Shown here: positions 43,198-52,520 of the stretch, in pieces
How positions within the stretch are numbered: position 1 is the stretch's first letter
Layout of the letters: each line of letters opens with the position of its first letter
Assembly (NCBI GenBank): GCA_963825575.1
Contig: CAWGUB010000015.1
Span: 1 to 64,000, forward strand
Direction of reading: 5' to 3'
Length of the DNA stretch: 64,000 nucleotides
Source of the DNA: JAFDBW01 sp963825575
Lineage (GTDB): Bacteria > Desulfobacterota > Desulfuromonadia > Desulfuromonadales > BM103
Position numbers and translations under genes: made by a program
Notes under the pieces: generated by a model
What the model was told of the DNA's origin: nothing
Seen by the model: the letters and a program-made list of their open reading frames with translations, nothing else
The model's database searches: none

Positions 43198-44055
43198 ATG
43201 GCCATAGAGTGGTTTCCAGGACATATGGCGAAAGCCAAAAGGCAGATCGCCGAAGTCATGCCGATAATCGATATCGTCATCGAGGTACTCGATGCGCGTC
43301 TGCCGGTTTCCAGTTCCAACCCCTTGCTCGAGGAATTGCGCGGGCAAAAGCCCTGTATCAAGATCCTGAACAAGAACGATCTCGCAGACCCTGCCGTGAC
43401 AAAATCATGGGTCGCATACTTTGATCAGTTCGCACACGTGAAAGCCCTTCCTATTGAGGCCTCAAAGCGTTCTAGCGTCGGCCAGATTACGAGTCTGTGC
43501 CGTAGTCTGGTGCCGAATCGCGGCGTGCCAGGAAAAACCCTGCGCGCGATGGTGGTCGGTATCCCCAATGTCGGCAAATCTACCCTGATCAACACTTTGG
43601 CCGGTAGAAAGATGGCCCGGGTCGGCGACAAACCAGCCATCACAACCTGTCCCCAGCAAATAGATCTTCGCAACGGCATCCATCTGGCCGACACCCCCGG
43701 GCTGCTGTGGCCGGATATCCGCAATCAAAAAAGCGCTTACCACCTTGCCGCAAGTGGCGCAATTGGTGATGCGGCCATGGATTATGTCGATGTGGCCCTG
43801 TACGCCGCCGACTACCTGATGCGCCATTACCCGGCGCCGCTGGCTGCCCGCTACAAGATTCAGGATCTCCCGGAGAGTGCCTCGGAGCTTGTCAATGAGA
43901 TCGGGCGTCGTCGCGGGTGTCTGATTGCCGGTGGTCATGTTGATCAGCAGCGTGCATCGGAGTTGCTGTTGCGCGAGCTGCGTGCCGGCCTCATCAGCCG
44001 GGTCAGCCTGGAGAGTCCTGAAGATTTCATGGAGAAGGGTGAGGATGACAGCTGA
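43198..44055 (+). CDS. ylqF: Ribosome-biogenesis GTPase YlqF/RbgA
   Basis: Circularly permuted GTPase for 50S assembly, 285 aa. Signatures in permuted order: EVLDARLPVSS (G5-like), NKNDLADP (G4), VGIPNVGKSTLIN (G1), GDKPAITT (G2) and DTPGLLWP (G3), followed by a C-terminal helical domain. Start MAIEWFPGHMAKAKRQI is typical. The rhodanese gene begins inside its end. Confidence 0.92.
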   Translation: MAIEWFPGHMAKAKRQIAEVMPIIDIVIEVLDARLPVSSSNPLLEELRGQKPCIKILNKNDLADPAVTKSWVAYFDQFAHVKALPIEASKRSSVGQITSLCRSLVPNRGVPGKTLRAMVVGIPNVGKSTLINTLAGRKMARVGDKPAITTCPQQIDLRNGIHLADTPGLLWPDIRNQKSAYHLAASGAIGDAAMDYVDVALYAADYLMRHYPAPLAARYKIQDLPESASELVNEIGRRRGCLIAGGHVDQQRASELLLRELRAGLISRVSLESPEDFMEKGEDDS

Positions 44056-44356
44056 TCAACTTGAAAGGCATTTAAAAAGCGGTGACGCGCCGGTTGTTCT
44101 CGATGTCCGTAGCGCTCTCGAATACGAATCCGGGCATATTCCCGGGGCGGTACACGCCCCGTTGCCCGGTATGCTTAAAGCTGTGGAAGCTGCAAACACC
44201 AGGAAGGAAGACCTCCTGATTATTGTCTGTGAGCACGGACCGCGAGCCCAGATGGCGAGGGTGTTGCTTAAGTTCCGCGGCTACAAAAATCTCCAGCTTC
44301 TGGAAGGACACATGTCACGTTGGCGCAGTTCGGGGCGCTCGATCCAGGCGGGCTGA
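44045..44356 (+). CDS. Rhodanese-domain protein
   Basis: 103-aa single rhodanese domain: VVLDVRSALEYESGHIPGAVHAP and the active-site loop IIVCEHGPRAQMA, with Cys in a C-x-x-G-x-R setting. Likely sulfur transferase in the cytoplasm; acceptor unknown. Its ATG lies 11 bases inside the ylqF end, so the two are coupled. Confidence 0.85.
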   Translation: MTADQLERHLKSGDAPVVLDVRSALEYESGHIPGAVHAPLPGMLKAVEAANTRKEDLLIIVCEHGPRAQMARVLLKFRGYKNLQLLEGHMSRWRSSGRSIQAG

Positions 44357-44487
44357 TGCCGCACAAACGAACGGTTGTACAAGGCGCCGTATCCAGACAT
44401 GGTCTGACCCTGCTGCCGCTGGCCTCCCTCGGCGGTGAAAAGATTTCTGTCACAACAGATCGGCTAGGAAAACTTTTCGCATTTTAA
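44356..44487 (+). CDS. Candidate small protein after the rhodanese gene
   Basis: 43-residue frame whose ATG shares a base with the rhodanese stop (TGATG): MPHKRTVVQGAVSRHG, then LTLLPLASLGGEKISVTTD. No recognised family. The only support is the coupled start; it may be chance. Confidence 0.3.
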   Translation: MPHKRTVVQGAVSRHGLTLLPLASLGGEKISVTTDRLGKLFAF

Positions 44488-44540
44488 AAATCAATAGAAA
44501 CAAATATTTCAAGCTTACATTTAAACAGATGCTTTAACTT

Positions 44541-44753
44541 ATGAACCATTTACAGACCGAGAAAAGCCCATACCTGTTACAACACATCGACAATCCGGTT
44601 GACTGGTATCCCTGGACTGAATCTACCTTCAAGCGTGCGCAGGCGCAAAACCGACTGATTTTCCTCTCGATCGGCTATTCAACCTACCATTGGTGCCATG
44701 TTATGGCCCATGAGTGCTTTGAGGATATTGATGTTGCAGCCCTTCTCAGCTGA
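44541..44753 (+). pseudogene. Remnant of a thioredoxin-fold DUF255 (YyaL) protein
   Basis: Seen: 70 residues matching only the N-terminus of the DUF255/SSP411 family (KSPYLLQHIDNPVDWYPW, LIFLSIGYSTYHWCHVMAHE). The family is normally 600–700 aa, and its redox motif is CHWC; here the first Cys is Tyr (YHWC), and the frame stops just after the motif. Nothing downstream continues the protein. Inference: a decayed gene fragment. Confidence 0.75.
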
Positions 44754-44969
44754 TTATATGAAACTACCAACCAGCAACCGATAACAGCTTTAAGGAAATG
44801 TCCACTTGAAGCTATCCGGAGCTCTCTTTTCAGACAAGGCAGCCACCACCCGATTGTCGTCCAGGATGGTGATATCCTGGTTGAAATTGACATAAATAAT
44901 TCGCCTGGAGAGTGGGATTGCACGGTGAATCGTGGTATAGTCTGCAAACATTTTTGTCGGGAGAAACGG

Positions 44970-45518
44970 ATGCAGAATTTTACCGTGTGCTTTGCTCATG
45001 GACGTGAAAGCGGACCGTGGGGAATAAAGATCAGAGCGATGGCCAAAGTTGCCGAAACCCTGGGCTGCCGGGTCGTCAGCCGTGATGACAGCGATACCCT
45101 CGATCCTGATTTACGGGTGACTCGGCTGACAGAGGAAGCCCGGGCCATCAATGGCTCCGTTGTCCTGGTCGGTTCGAGCATGGGTGGTTACGTTGTAACC
45201 GCGGCTTCTCAGGTTATCCAGCCGGTCGGTTTGTTCCTGATGGCTCCGGCCCTGGGCATGCCTGGCTACAAGGAGTCGATGCCAGAGCCTCACGCACGGA
45301 AATTGTCCGTCGTCCACGGCTGGGACGACGATATCGTGCCTTTCGATACGGTTCTGCAGTTTGCCCGCGCTCACCAGGCGATGCTGCACGTGGTTCCAGC
45401 CGGTCATGCCCTTATCGAACAACTCGACTGGTTGAGAATGGCCTTTGCCGATTTTCTTCAGAACTGCATGGATTTCGATGGTGCCACAGCAAGAGAAAGG
45501 CTTCTGGCAACCTTCTAG
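44970..45518 (+). CDS. Alpha/beta-fold hydrolase (YqiA/esterase-like)
   Basis: 182-aa cytoplasmic protein: start MQNFTVCFAHGRESGPWG with the oxyanion-region HG, nucleophile elbow VLVGSSMGGYVV (Ser near 73), acidic VVHGWDDDIVPF and catalytic His in VVPAGHALIEQ. Substrate unknown. ATG 44970 has GGGAG a few bases upstream; the frame is open earlier but without homology. Confidence 0.8.
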   Translation: MQNFTVCFAHGRESGPWGIKIRAMAKVAETLGCRVVSRDDSDTLDPDLRVTRLTEEARAINGSVVLVGSSMGGYVVTAASQVIQPVGLFLMAPALGMPGYKESMPEPHARKLSVVHGWDDDIVPFDTVLQFARAHQAMLHVVPAGHALIEQLDWLRMAFADFLQNCMDFDGATARERLLATF

Positions 45519-45542
45519 ATTGCCTGATTGACGGTTTTTGTT

Positions 45543-46286
45543 ATGACTGGCAAGGAAAGAATCGACAAGCTGATGGTGCAGCGACAGTTGGCCGGGTCAC
45601 GTGAACGTGCAAGGGCCCTGATCATGGCCGGCCGTGTTCTGGTCGATGACCAACCTGTCGACAAGGCCGGAACTCAGGTTGATCCTGAGGCGCCGATCCG
45701 TCTCAAGGGAGAGGATATCCCCTATGTTTCACGCGGCGGATTGAAGCTCGCAAAGGCCCTGGAGACTTTTCAGGTGTCTGCCGCCGGTCGTACGGCGCTT
45801 GATGTCGGAGCCTCGACAGGTGGTTTTACCGACTGCCTGTTACAAAGTGGTGCCAAGAAGGTGTTCGCGGTTGACGTCGGCTACGGTCAACTGGCCTGGA
45901 AGCTTCGGGATGATACGCGAGTCGTCAATCTCGAACGCACCAATATCAGGCACCTGAAGGCGGACCAACTTGACGATGTGCCGGATTTCGCCGTGATTGA
46001 TGCCTCGTTTATTTCTCTTGAGAAGGTTCTGCCGGCCACTATTGCACTCCTCCAACCTGCCAGTGACATCATTGCCCTGATCAAACCCCAGTTCGAAGTT
46101 GGTAAAGGGCAGGTCGGTAAAAAAGGGGTCGTACGTGACCCCGAACAACATGTCCAGGTAGTTGAAAAAATCAAGCTGTTGGCCGAAAATGCCGGTTGCC
46201 AGGTGGTGAGCCTCTGTGAGAGCCCGATCCTCGGGCCGAAAGGCAACCGTGAATTCCTGATTTATCTGCGCTTGGGGAAACCGTGA
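45543..46286 (+). CDS. tlyA: TlyA-family rRNA 2'-O-methyltransferase
   Basis: 247-aa protein with an N-terminal S4 RNA-binding domain (RIDKLMVQRQLAGSRERARA) and a FtsJ/Rossmann methyltransferase domain (ALDVGASTGGFTDCLLQSGA, DVGYGQLAWKLR, FAVIDASFISLEKVLP, LIKPQFEVGK with the K-D-K-E-type residues). TlyA methylates C1409 of 16S and sometimes C1920 of 23S rRNA. Start by homology at MTGKERIDK. Followed directly, with a four-base overlap, by the tetrapyrrole methylase. Confidence 0.9.
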   Translation: MTGKERIDKLMVQRQLAGSRERARALIMAGRVLVDDQPVDKAGTQVDPEAPIRLKGEDIPYVSRGGLKLAKALETFQVSAAGRTALDVGASTGGFTDCLLQSGAKKVFAVDVGYGQLAWKLRDDTRVVNLERTNIRHLKADQLDDVPDFAVIDASFISLEKVLPATIALLQPASDIIALIKPQFEVGKGQVGKKGVVRDPEQHVQVVEKIKLLAENAGCQVVSLCESPILGPKGNREFLIYLRLGKP

Positions 46287-47080
46287 TAAAGAATCGGGTT
46301 TACTTCCTCGGCGCCGGGCCCGGTGACCCGGAACTGTTGACGCGTCGCGCCGAACGCATCCTGCAAGGCTGTCCGGTCGTATATGTCCCACCGTTTTACG
46401 ACCATACTTTTGCGGAACTCCTTGATGGCAAGGAGCTGTTTGTCCCCTTTGAATACTATTTTGCCGATCTGATCAAGATGATCAGGGCCCAACTCGAAAA
46501 AGCTCCGGTCGCTTTCCTGGTGCCGGGTGATCTGACCTTTTACTCACCGTTTCAGGCCCTTGTTGATGGGCTGGGTGAGCTTGCCGTGGTTGTCCCTGGT
46601 GTCGGCTCGGCAAACGCCGCATCAGCGCTACTGAAAAAGACCCTGGACCTTCCCGGGGCCTGCAGTCGTGCCATCCTGGCTTCGCCACGCACGCTTGGTG
46701 ATGGCCCTGACGCCCCAACCATGGCAGACCTCGCTGCCCCCGGGGTGACTCTGGTGATTTATATGAATAATCTGCCGCTGGCCGAGTTGGTACCACAACT
46801 GCGAACGGGTTATGGTAAAGATATACCGATTGCTCTGGCCCACAGGGTTGGCTTGCCAGGAGAGGAATTGATCGTGGCGACACTCGACACGATTGTCGAT
46901 AGAGTCGGCTCGAAAGATTTTTTCAACCTCGAAAGCCTGAACCCACGTCCGGCATTAACCCTGATCCTGGTCGGTGAAAGCTTGTCGTTTGACGCTGACT
47001 CGAGCTGGTGGGATTATCGACGGGATCATATCTGGAAATACCGGGATAACGGTTCTTTTGATGATGAAACAGAAGGTTAG
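46283..47080 (+). CDS. Tetrapyrrole (corrin/porphyrin) methylase family protein
   Basis: 265-aa SAM-dependent methyltransferase: YFLGAGPGDPELLTRRAERIL at the N-terminus, VAFLVPGDLTFYSPFQALVD, VVPGVGSANAASALL, and a C-terminal PALTLILVGESL. The pattern is that of CbiF/CobM (precorrin-4 C11) and relatives, but no other cobalamin gene is near, so the substrate is not settled. GTG start overlaps the tlyA stop. Confidence 0.7.
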   Translation: MIKNRVYFLGAGPGDPELLTRRAERILQGCPVVYVPPFYDHTFAELLDGKELFVPFEYYFADLIKMIRAQLEKAPVAFLVPGDLTFYSPFQALVDGLGELAVVVPGVGSANAASALLKKTLDLPGACSRAILASPRTLGDGPDAPTMADLAAPGVTLVIYMNNLPLAELVPQLRTGYGKDIPIALAHRVGLPGEELIVATLDTIVDRVGSKDFFNLESLNPRPALTLILVGESLSFDADSSWWDYRRDHIWKYRDNGSFDDETEG

Positions 47081-47243
47081 TAACCTGGTGCTGGCCAAAG
47101 AATTTGTTGCCCTGGCAGAAGACTCTACCGGAATAATCGACTATCGTCGCCGTGCAATGGCTGGCCACCGTACAAGTTTCGGTGTGGCCTGTCACCAAAA
47201 CGTTTGTTATTATCCAGAATTCTTTGATGGGGGAGTCGTATGA
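47061..47243 (+). CDS. Small unknown protein in a coupled chain
   Basis: 60 residues, starting MMKQKVSNLVLAKEFVALAE, with two Cys and an aromatic end (ACHQNVCYYPEFFDG). It overlaps the methylase end and its TGA overlaps the next ATG. Every junction from 46283 to 47422 is an overlap, which supports it as a gene. Family unknown. Confidence 0.45.
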   Translation: MMKQKVSNLVLAKEFVALAEDSTGIIDYRRRAMAGHRTSFGVACHQNVCYYPEFFDGGVV

Positions 47244-47425
47244 CGGGATTGCTGGGAAGTGACCAGATCAAGGCCCTGGCCCGCGAGGAGAGTGTGCGTG
47301 GTGTTCTGGTTCGCATGGTACTTGAACAGGCCGAAGGCGCAGACGCCGCCGAGATGACGCTGCTGGAACAGGCTCTGCAGCTTCTCCTGACCCGTTTCCA
47401 GGCAATGGAAGGTGATGAGATATGA
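47240..47425 (+). CDS. Small helical protein preceding the YhaN-like ATPase
   Basis: 61 residues, MTGLLGSDQIKALAREES, mostly helical and acidic. Its ATG overlaps the upstream stop and its TGA overlaps the ATPase start (ATGA). Possibly a partner or leader for the ATPase; unknown. Confidence 0.5.
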   Translation: MTGLLGSDQIKALAREESVRGVLVRMVLEQAEGADAAEMTLLEQALQLLLTRFQAMEGDEI

Positions 47426-49576
47426 TCCTGCGCAGTATCGAAATGGAGAATTTCGGCAGGTTTCGTGGCCAGACCTTCGAGTTTAGACGTGGCATGAACC
47501 TTGTGATCGGGCCCAATGAAGCAGGCAAGTCAACTATTGCAGAAGCTGTTCCGGCGGTACTGTTTGGCACTGATCGCCTGGAACGGTTTAAACCCTGGGG
47601 CCGTAACGCCTGCTCGGCGACACTTTTTTTTGAGGGTGGCGGCAGGACGATCCAGGTCAAACGCAACCTGGTCACCGATGATGTGGAACTGGTTGAACGT
47701 GACGACCTTTATCAGCCGTTGTCACAATTCTCCGGCAAAGCTCCCCTGCGCGGGCGGAGTTCATCGTGTCGTGAATACCGGGAACTGCTTGAATCTTTGA
47801 TTGGTATAGCTGACGAGAAATTATTTCGTGCGACATATTTCTTTAGCCATCAGCCCCAGGAATGGAACGGCGACGAACTGGCGCAGAAACTCCGCACTCT
47901 GGTCAGTGGCACAGCTGAAGTCGACTACGCCGATATCCTTGATAGCCTGCTGGACGAACACTTCAACCTGACGCGCAGCAACCCATGGGGCCGTGACAAG
48001 CAGCGCGATCGTGAATATGAAGAGGTCTGCCGAGAACTGGACAAGCTCGGGCCTGTCGATACGGTGCCGGTTTTCGTTGAAATAGATGACGCGACCGAAA
48101 TTGCAGGGCAGATCGAAACCTTGTCCGCCGAACTGGTCAATGATCGTCTCGACTATGAAAAAGGCCTCCGCTATATCGAACATGTCCGCAGCCGGCAGAC
48201 GACATCCCCGGAAACGATCGTTCAAACGGTTAATGAAAAAGAGTCTCAACCCGCCGGTGCTGTAAAAGGTGGTGACCTCTACGCGCAGCTGGCAGCAGCC
48301 GGCTTGCCTGAGAAACCACCGAGAAACCTTCCTGAACTGCTGTCCGAGGCTAGCGAGATCAGGCAGGCAATGAGCACCCTACAACAGCCTTACGCCGCCC
48401 TCGGCAACCGTGAAAAAAAGATTCCGGGGGTGCCCTGGGCGACCCTGTCGTCGGTCTGCATCCTGCTGGCACTGGTAACCGGCGCCGCGTGGTGGCGACA
48501 GCTTTATCCACTACCCGTTTCGGTCTTTGCCGGGATTGTCGCGGCGTTCTTCTCGGGCTGGTGCGGCTGGCGTTTTATGCTGCAGCAGAAAAGCTCACGC
48601 CGAATGCAAAACAGAACGCGGCAAGCTGGACCAGAAAAAAATTGCCACACAGCAGCGTCAGTCTGCACTCAGTGAGCGCTGCGAAGCTCTCGGTCTGCCA
48701 TCTTCACCGATAGACCTGGTCAGGCTGCAGAAAATTGTGTCATCAAACCGTGAGCTGTTGGAAAGTTACTGGGCCCAACCTGTTACCGAGCAGCTGGTTG
48801 ACGATATTGTGGAGCAGATTGAGCCTCTATCTTACAAGCAAAATGAAGAAGCCGGACTTCGTGAAGAGGGTGGGACTGCCGATGAACTGTCTGAGCTGGA
48901 AGCCCGGTTGGCAGACTTTGAAGCGGAACTGAGCCGGAAAGAAGGACACCTGCAGGACCTGAGTGTGCAGCTTGAGAAGCTAAATTCTGCACAGAGTGGC
49001 AGAGCAGAAGGCAATAGCACGGCATTGCAAAAGCGCAAGCATGAACTTGGGCTTCGCATCGCTTTGCTGCGCAAGGCGATCAATCTACTGGCCGGTGCTG
49101 TTGATGAATTCAGTCGCTCGCATCTTCTCCGCCTCAACCAGGAGGCCGGTAAATTGTTTGCCAAAATCACAGCGGGGCAATACAGTGCAATCAGGCTGGA
49201 TGAAAACATGATCCCGTCAATTCAGATTGACGGGCGCCGTTGGATGCCGACCGAAAGCTTCAGCAAGGGGACTGTTGACGCCCTTTACCTGGCCTTGCGT
49301 ACCAGCTTGGCAAAGATTCGCAATGATGGCCGGTCTCTGCCCCTGATGCTTGATGATCCTTTTGTGCACCTTGACCAGAAACGCCTCGCAACAGCGCTGA
49401 ACCTGGTTGACCTTGCCTCAGCAGATGGACAACTGGTGCTCTTTAGTCATAATCTGGAACTAGGCAAGCGTGCCGCGCGCGAGCGATGGCATGTGGTCCC
49501 GCTGGACGGTGGCGCTGTTGATGTGAGCACGGATGAGGAAGGAGGAGAGCATGCCCGACAATTGCATCTTTTGTAA
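47422..49576 (+). CDS. SMC/YhaN-like AAA ATPase, one apparent frameshift
   Basis: About 717 aa when repaired. N-terminal ILRSIEMENFGRFRGQTFEF with the ABC-type P-loop GPNEAGKST; a middle with coiled-coil and two hydrophobic helices (about residues 335–375: VCILLALVTGAAWW, AGIVAAFFSGWC); C-terminal SFSKGTVDALYLALRT signature and LMLDDPFVHLDQKR Walker B. The frame breaks near 48593 in CAGAAAAGCTC; dropping one A restores QQKAHAECKTERGKLDQ. Resembles YhaN and the membrane-bearing SbcC-like proteins that pair with a YhaM/SbcD-type nuclease, not seen here. Likely DNA repair or end processing. Confidence 0.75.
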
Positions 49577-49898
49577 GATTATCGCCGGAGATATTCCAGG
49601 GAAATTTGTTTACCAGGACGACCGGGTCGTTGCCGTCGAAGATATCAACCCCCAGGCCCCCAACCATATTTTGATCGTGCCCAGGAAACATATCCGCACA
49701 ACTCTGGACTTGACGACCGCCGACAATGAGTTGATCGGCCACGTTTACCAGGTGGCGGGGAAACTTGCCCATGACCTCGGTTTTTCCGAAGATGGTTTCC
49801 GCATTGTCAACAATACCAACGATGCCGGCGGCCAAACAGTATGGCACATTCACTTTCATTTGATGGGCGGCCGCGACATGACCTGGCCCCCCGGTTAG
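49551..49898 (+). CDS. HIT-family nucleotide hydrolase (HINT)
   Basis: 115-aa protein with CIFCKIIAGDIPG zinc-like N-terminus, NHILIVPRKHI, and the HIT triad WHIHFHLMGGR. HINT proteins hydrolyse AMP–amine bonds (e.g. adenylyl-lysine). ATG 49551 has GGAGGAG right upstream. It overlaps the end of the ATPase gene. Confidence 0.93.
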   Translation: MPDNCIFCKIIAGDIPGKFVYQDDRVVAVEDINPQAPNHILIVPRKHIRTTLDLTTADNELIGHVYQVAGKLAHDLGFSEDGFRIVNNTNDAGGQTVWHIHFHLMGGRDMTWPPG

Positions 49899-49999
49899 AA
49901 GAGGCCCTGTCACACTGCGATCGATCGACAGGAACAGGCTTGCGAAACGGAGATTCCTGTTGTAATGTCGGTCATATACCTAACCTGGAAGTTTGCCGG

Positions 50000-51487
50000 A
50001 TGGAGACGATTCATCAACCCATAGCCGAGCCTGAAGCGCCGGAGAAGTACGACGACAAGCGTCAGCTGCGCCTGATTAACGAAATCATGGAGTTACTGGT
50101 GACGCATTATGGCGGCAGTCTCAGTGATTCTGTTCTCGACGAATCGATCGATGCTTTGCAGAGGGCCATCAAGCTCGCGCAGTCAGCACATCGCCAACAG
50201 TTGCGCAAGTCAGGTGAGCCCTATTTTTTCCACCCCCTGCGAGTTGCTCATCTGGCCGCCCGGCACTGGATGGATTTCGCCTCGGTAAACGCAGCCATAT
50301 TACACGATGTCGTTGAGGATACGCCGACAACCCTTGAGGATGTCTGCGATATGTTCGGCAAAGAGACCTGCCTGCTGGTTGATGGTCTGACCAAGGTGGA
50401 TGACGACCTGCTCAGCCGGAGTGTCCTCAAGGAACAGACGTACCGTAAACAGGTCCTGATTGCCGTTCGGGATGTTCGGGTCCTGTGTCTGAAGTTCTGG
50501 GACCGGATTGACAACCTGCAGACCATACAGGCTCTAAACTCTGAGAAACAGCGCCTGATCGCCGAGGAAACCAGGACTATTTACGTGCCCCTCGCCCGGC
50601 ACCTGGGCATGGGGCGCGTTGCGACAGAGCTCGACGCGCTGTCTCTGACGATCCTCTACCCGAACCGTGCAAAGCGATATGCCGCCGCCGTCGCTGAGCT
50701 TCGCAAAGGTTATGATTCGACCCTCGGGTTGATCCGTTCAGAAGTCCATAATATCCTCGAACATCACAAGATCGATGCGTTGGTTAAGGATCGTTGGCGG
50801 CCGTTTTCGATCGTCGCCGCCCGATCCACTCCCCGCGGATTGCAGGCTCTCTACACCCTGGATATCCTGGTGGACAGTTTTATGGAAGCCTACCACACCC
50901 TGGGTTTGCTGCATCGGCTCTACCCGCCGATTCCCGGCAAACTGCGGGACCACCTGAACGTGCCTTCGCAGTATGGCTACCAGGCTCTGAAAACCAGCGT
51001 CCAGGCCGGAGAGGCCCGTTTGCGTATCGAAATCACAACGCGTAAGCTTGCGCGTTTCAACGATTCCGGCGTGCTGGCCCCAGGTTTCGAATTCCGCAGC
51101 AAGAACTTTGAAGAATTGATGCAGTCGCTGATCGAGGGAGAGTCGGCTTTTGACATGGACAGCCTGCGCCTTGCCTCAGCATCAATCCAGGTCTATACGC
51201 CCCAGGGGGATATCCGTACGTTGCCTGAAGGTTGCAGCGCCCTGGATTTTGCTTTTAATATCCACGAACAGCTCGGCTTGCGCGCCGTTCGCGTACGCAT
51301 CAACGGCAAGATTCGTCAACTCAAGGCACGCCTGATGGATGGGGATCAAATCGATGTTGAAACAGCAGATCGACCGACTGTATTGCCCAAATGGTTGGAG
51401 TGGGCTGTCACGCCGCGGGCCCGCAACAGTATCCGTCGTTACCTGCGTTCCAAGGTCAGGCAACGCAGTGGCAAGGAGAAAGCTTAG
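50000..51487 (+). CDS. SpoT-like (p)ppGpp hydrolase with a degenerate synthetase domain
   Basis: 495-aa protein. HD hydrolase domain at about 70–200: GEPYFFHPLRVAHLAAR, AAILHDVVEDTPTTLEDV and FWDRIDNLQTI, intact. The following RelA/SpoT synthetase region (about 240–370) keeps the fold (GYQALKTSV) but lacks the usual Lys/Arg and YQSLHT residues. A TGS domain follows (VYTPQGDIRTLPEGCSALDFAF, about 395–455); no ACT domain. Inference: a hydrolase-only alarmone regulator. The host should have another RelA/SpoT for synthesis. The deacetylase start lies inside its end. Confidence 0.8.
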   Translation: METIHQPIAEPEAPEKYDDKRQLRLINEIMELLVTHYGGSLSDSVLDESIDALQRAIKLAQSAHRQQLRKSGEPYFFHPLRVAHLAARHWMDFASVNAAILHDVVEDTPTTLEDVCDMFGKETCLLVDGLTKVDDDLLSRSVLKEQTYRKQVLIAVRDVRVLCLKFWDRIDNLQTIQALNSEKQRLIAEETRTIYVPLARHLGMGRVATELDALSLTILYPNRAKRYAAAVAELRKGYDSTLGLIRSEVHNILEHHKIDALVKDRWRPFSIVAARSTPRGLQALYTLDILVDSFMEAYHTLGLLHRLYPPIPGKLRDHLNVPSQYGYQALKTSVQAGEARLRIEITTRKLARFNDSGVLAPGFEFRSKNFEELMQSLIEGESAFDMDSLRLASASIQVYTPQGDIRTLPEGCSALDFAFNIHEQLGLRAVRVRINGKIRQLKARLMDGDQIDVETADRPTVLPKWLEWAVTPRARNSIRRYLRSKVRQRSGKEKA

Positions 51488-52520
51488 TCTCCTCTCCAGA
51501 TTGCTGGTTTTCGGAGGTGTTCTGCTGCTCCTGTCTTCGCAGATTGCATCCGCCGGCCAGGCGAATGTTTTTGTTTACCACCGCTTCGACGATTCCCGCT
51601 TCCCCTCGACCAATATTTCCACCCAGAACTTCCGCGCCCATCTTGAGACTATACAACGGCAGAATTTTACCGTCCTGCCACTCGGGCAGGTTGTTGACAG
51701 GATAAAACGTGGGGAAAGCCTGCCGCAACGCTGTGCGGTGATTACCATAGACGATGCTTACCGTTCTTTCGTCACCGCTGGCTGGCCGCTTCTGAAGAGT
51801 TTTGGTTTCCCGGCAACTCTTTTCGTCAGTGCGGGTACGGTGGGAGTTGGAGAATACCTGGACTGGCATGAGCTGAGAGCTTTGCATGGCGAGGGGGTGG
51901 AAATAGGCAACCACTCTGCCAGCCATGCCTATCTGCTCGACCAGATGAACGATGAGAATTGGGCGGCCAGGGTGCTTGGAGACCTCAGCCATGCACAGAA
52001 GCTCTTTGAGCACAATCTGGGCTTTACGCCGCGCCTGTTCGCCTATCCTTATGGTGAATTTTCCCCGGAACTTGTCGAACTGGTCAGGCAGGCCGGTTTC
52101 GATGCCGCCTTCGGTCAGCAATCGGGCGTATTGACACCAGACCAGGATCTTTTCCGCCTGCCGCGCTTCCCGACGGGAGGAGTTTATGCCAGTCCCGGTG
52201 AATTCCAGAACAAACTTCTCATGCAGCACCTGCCTGTTGAGGTTGTCACTCCCAAGACTCCTGTGCTTGAGGATGAGAACCCTCCCAAATTGGTTTTTTC
52301 TCTTGAAGATGGCCCGTTTGACAGGAGGACGCTGCGTTGTTTCGTGCCCGGGCAGCCGGAATGCCAGGTGAGGGTGGTTCCGGGCGAGGACAACCTCTAC
52401 GAGATCCAGGCTAGCCGCCCGCTTGCCGGGCGGCGTAGCAAATATACAGTCACAGCATCGGACAGCGGCGGCACCACATGGTTCTGGTACAGCCAGTTAT
52501 GGGTCTTGCCGCGCCGGTAG
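51468..52520 (+). CDS. Polysaccharide deacetylase (exported)
   Basis: 350-aa protein. GTG at 51468 gives a signal peptide, ARRKLSLLSRLLVFGGVLLL ending near SSQIASA. The NodB domain has NVFVYHRFDD, AVITIDDAYRS (TFDD-like), GVEIGNHSASHAYL (H-x3-H) and LFAYPYGEFS. The catalytic Asp, His and His are present. It probably removes acyl groups from envelope polysaccharide or peptidoglycan, in the periplasm. The gene runs head-to-tail with the glucosaminidase, overlapping its end by 24 bases. Confidence 0.85.
   Translation: MARRKLSLLSRLLVFGGVLLLLSSQIASAGQANVFVYHRFDDSRFPSTNISTQNFRAHLETIQRQNFTVLPLGQVVDRIKRGESLPQRCAVITIDDAYRSFVTAGWPLLKSFGFPATLFVSAGTVGVGEYLDWHELRALHGEGVEIGNHSASHAYLLDQMNDENWAARVLGDLSHAQKLFEHNLGFTPRLFAYPYGEFSPELVELVRQAGFDAAFGQQSGVLTPDQDLFRLPRFPTGGVYASPGEFQNKLLMQHLPVEVVTPKTPVLEDENPPKLVFSLEDGPFDRRTLRCFVPGQPECQVRVVPGEDNLYEIQASRPLAGRRSKYTVTASDSGGTTWFWYSQLWVLPRR

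Noticed and set aside
44684..44999. Two − strand frames after the DUF255 remnant
   Set aside because: No ribosome site or known motif; one is partly antisense to the remnant.
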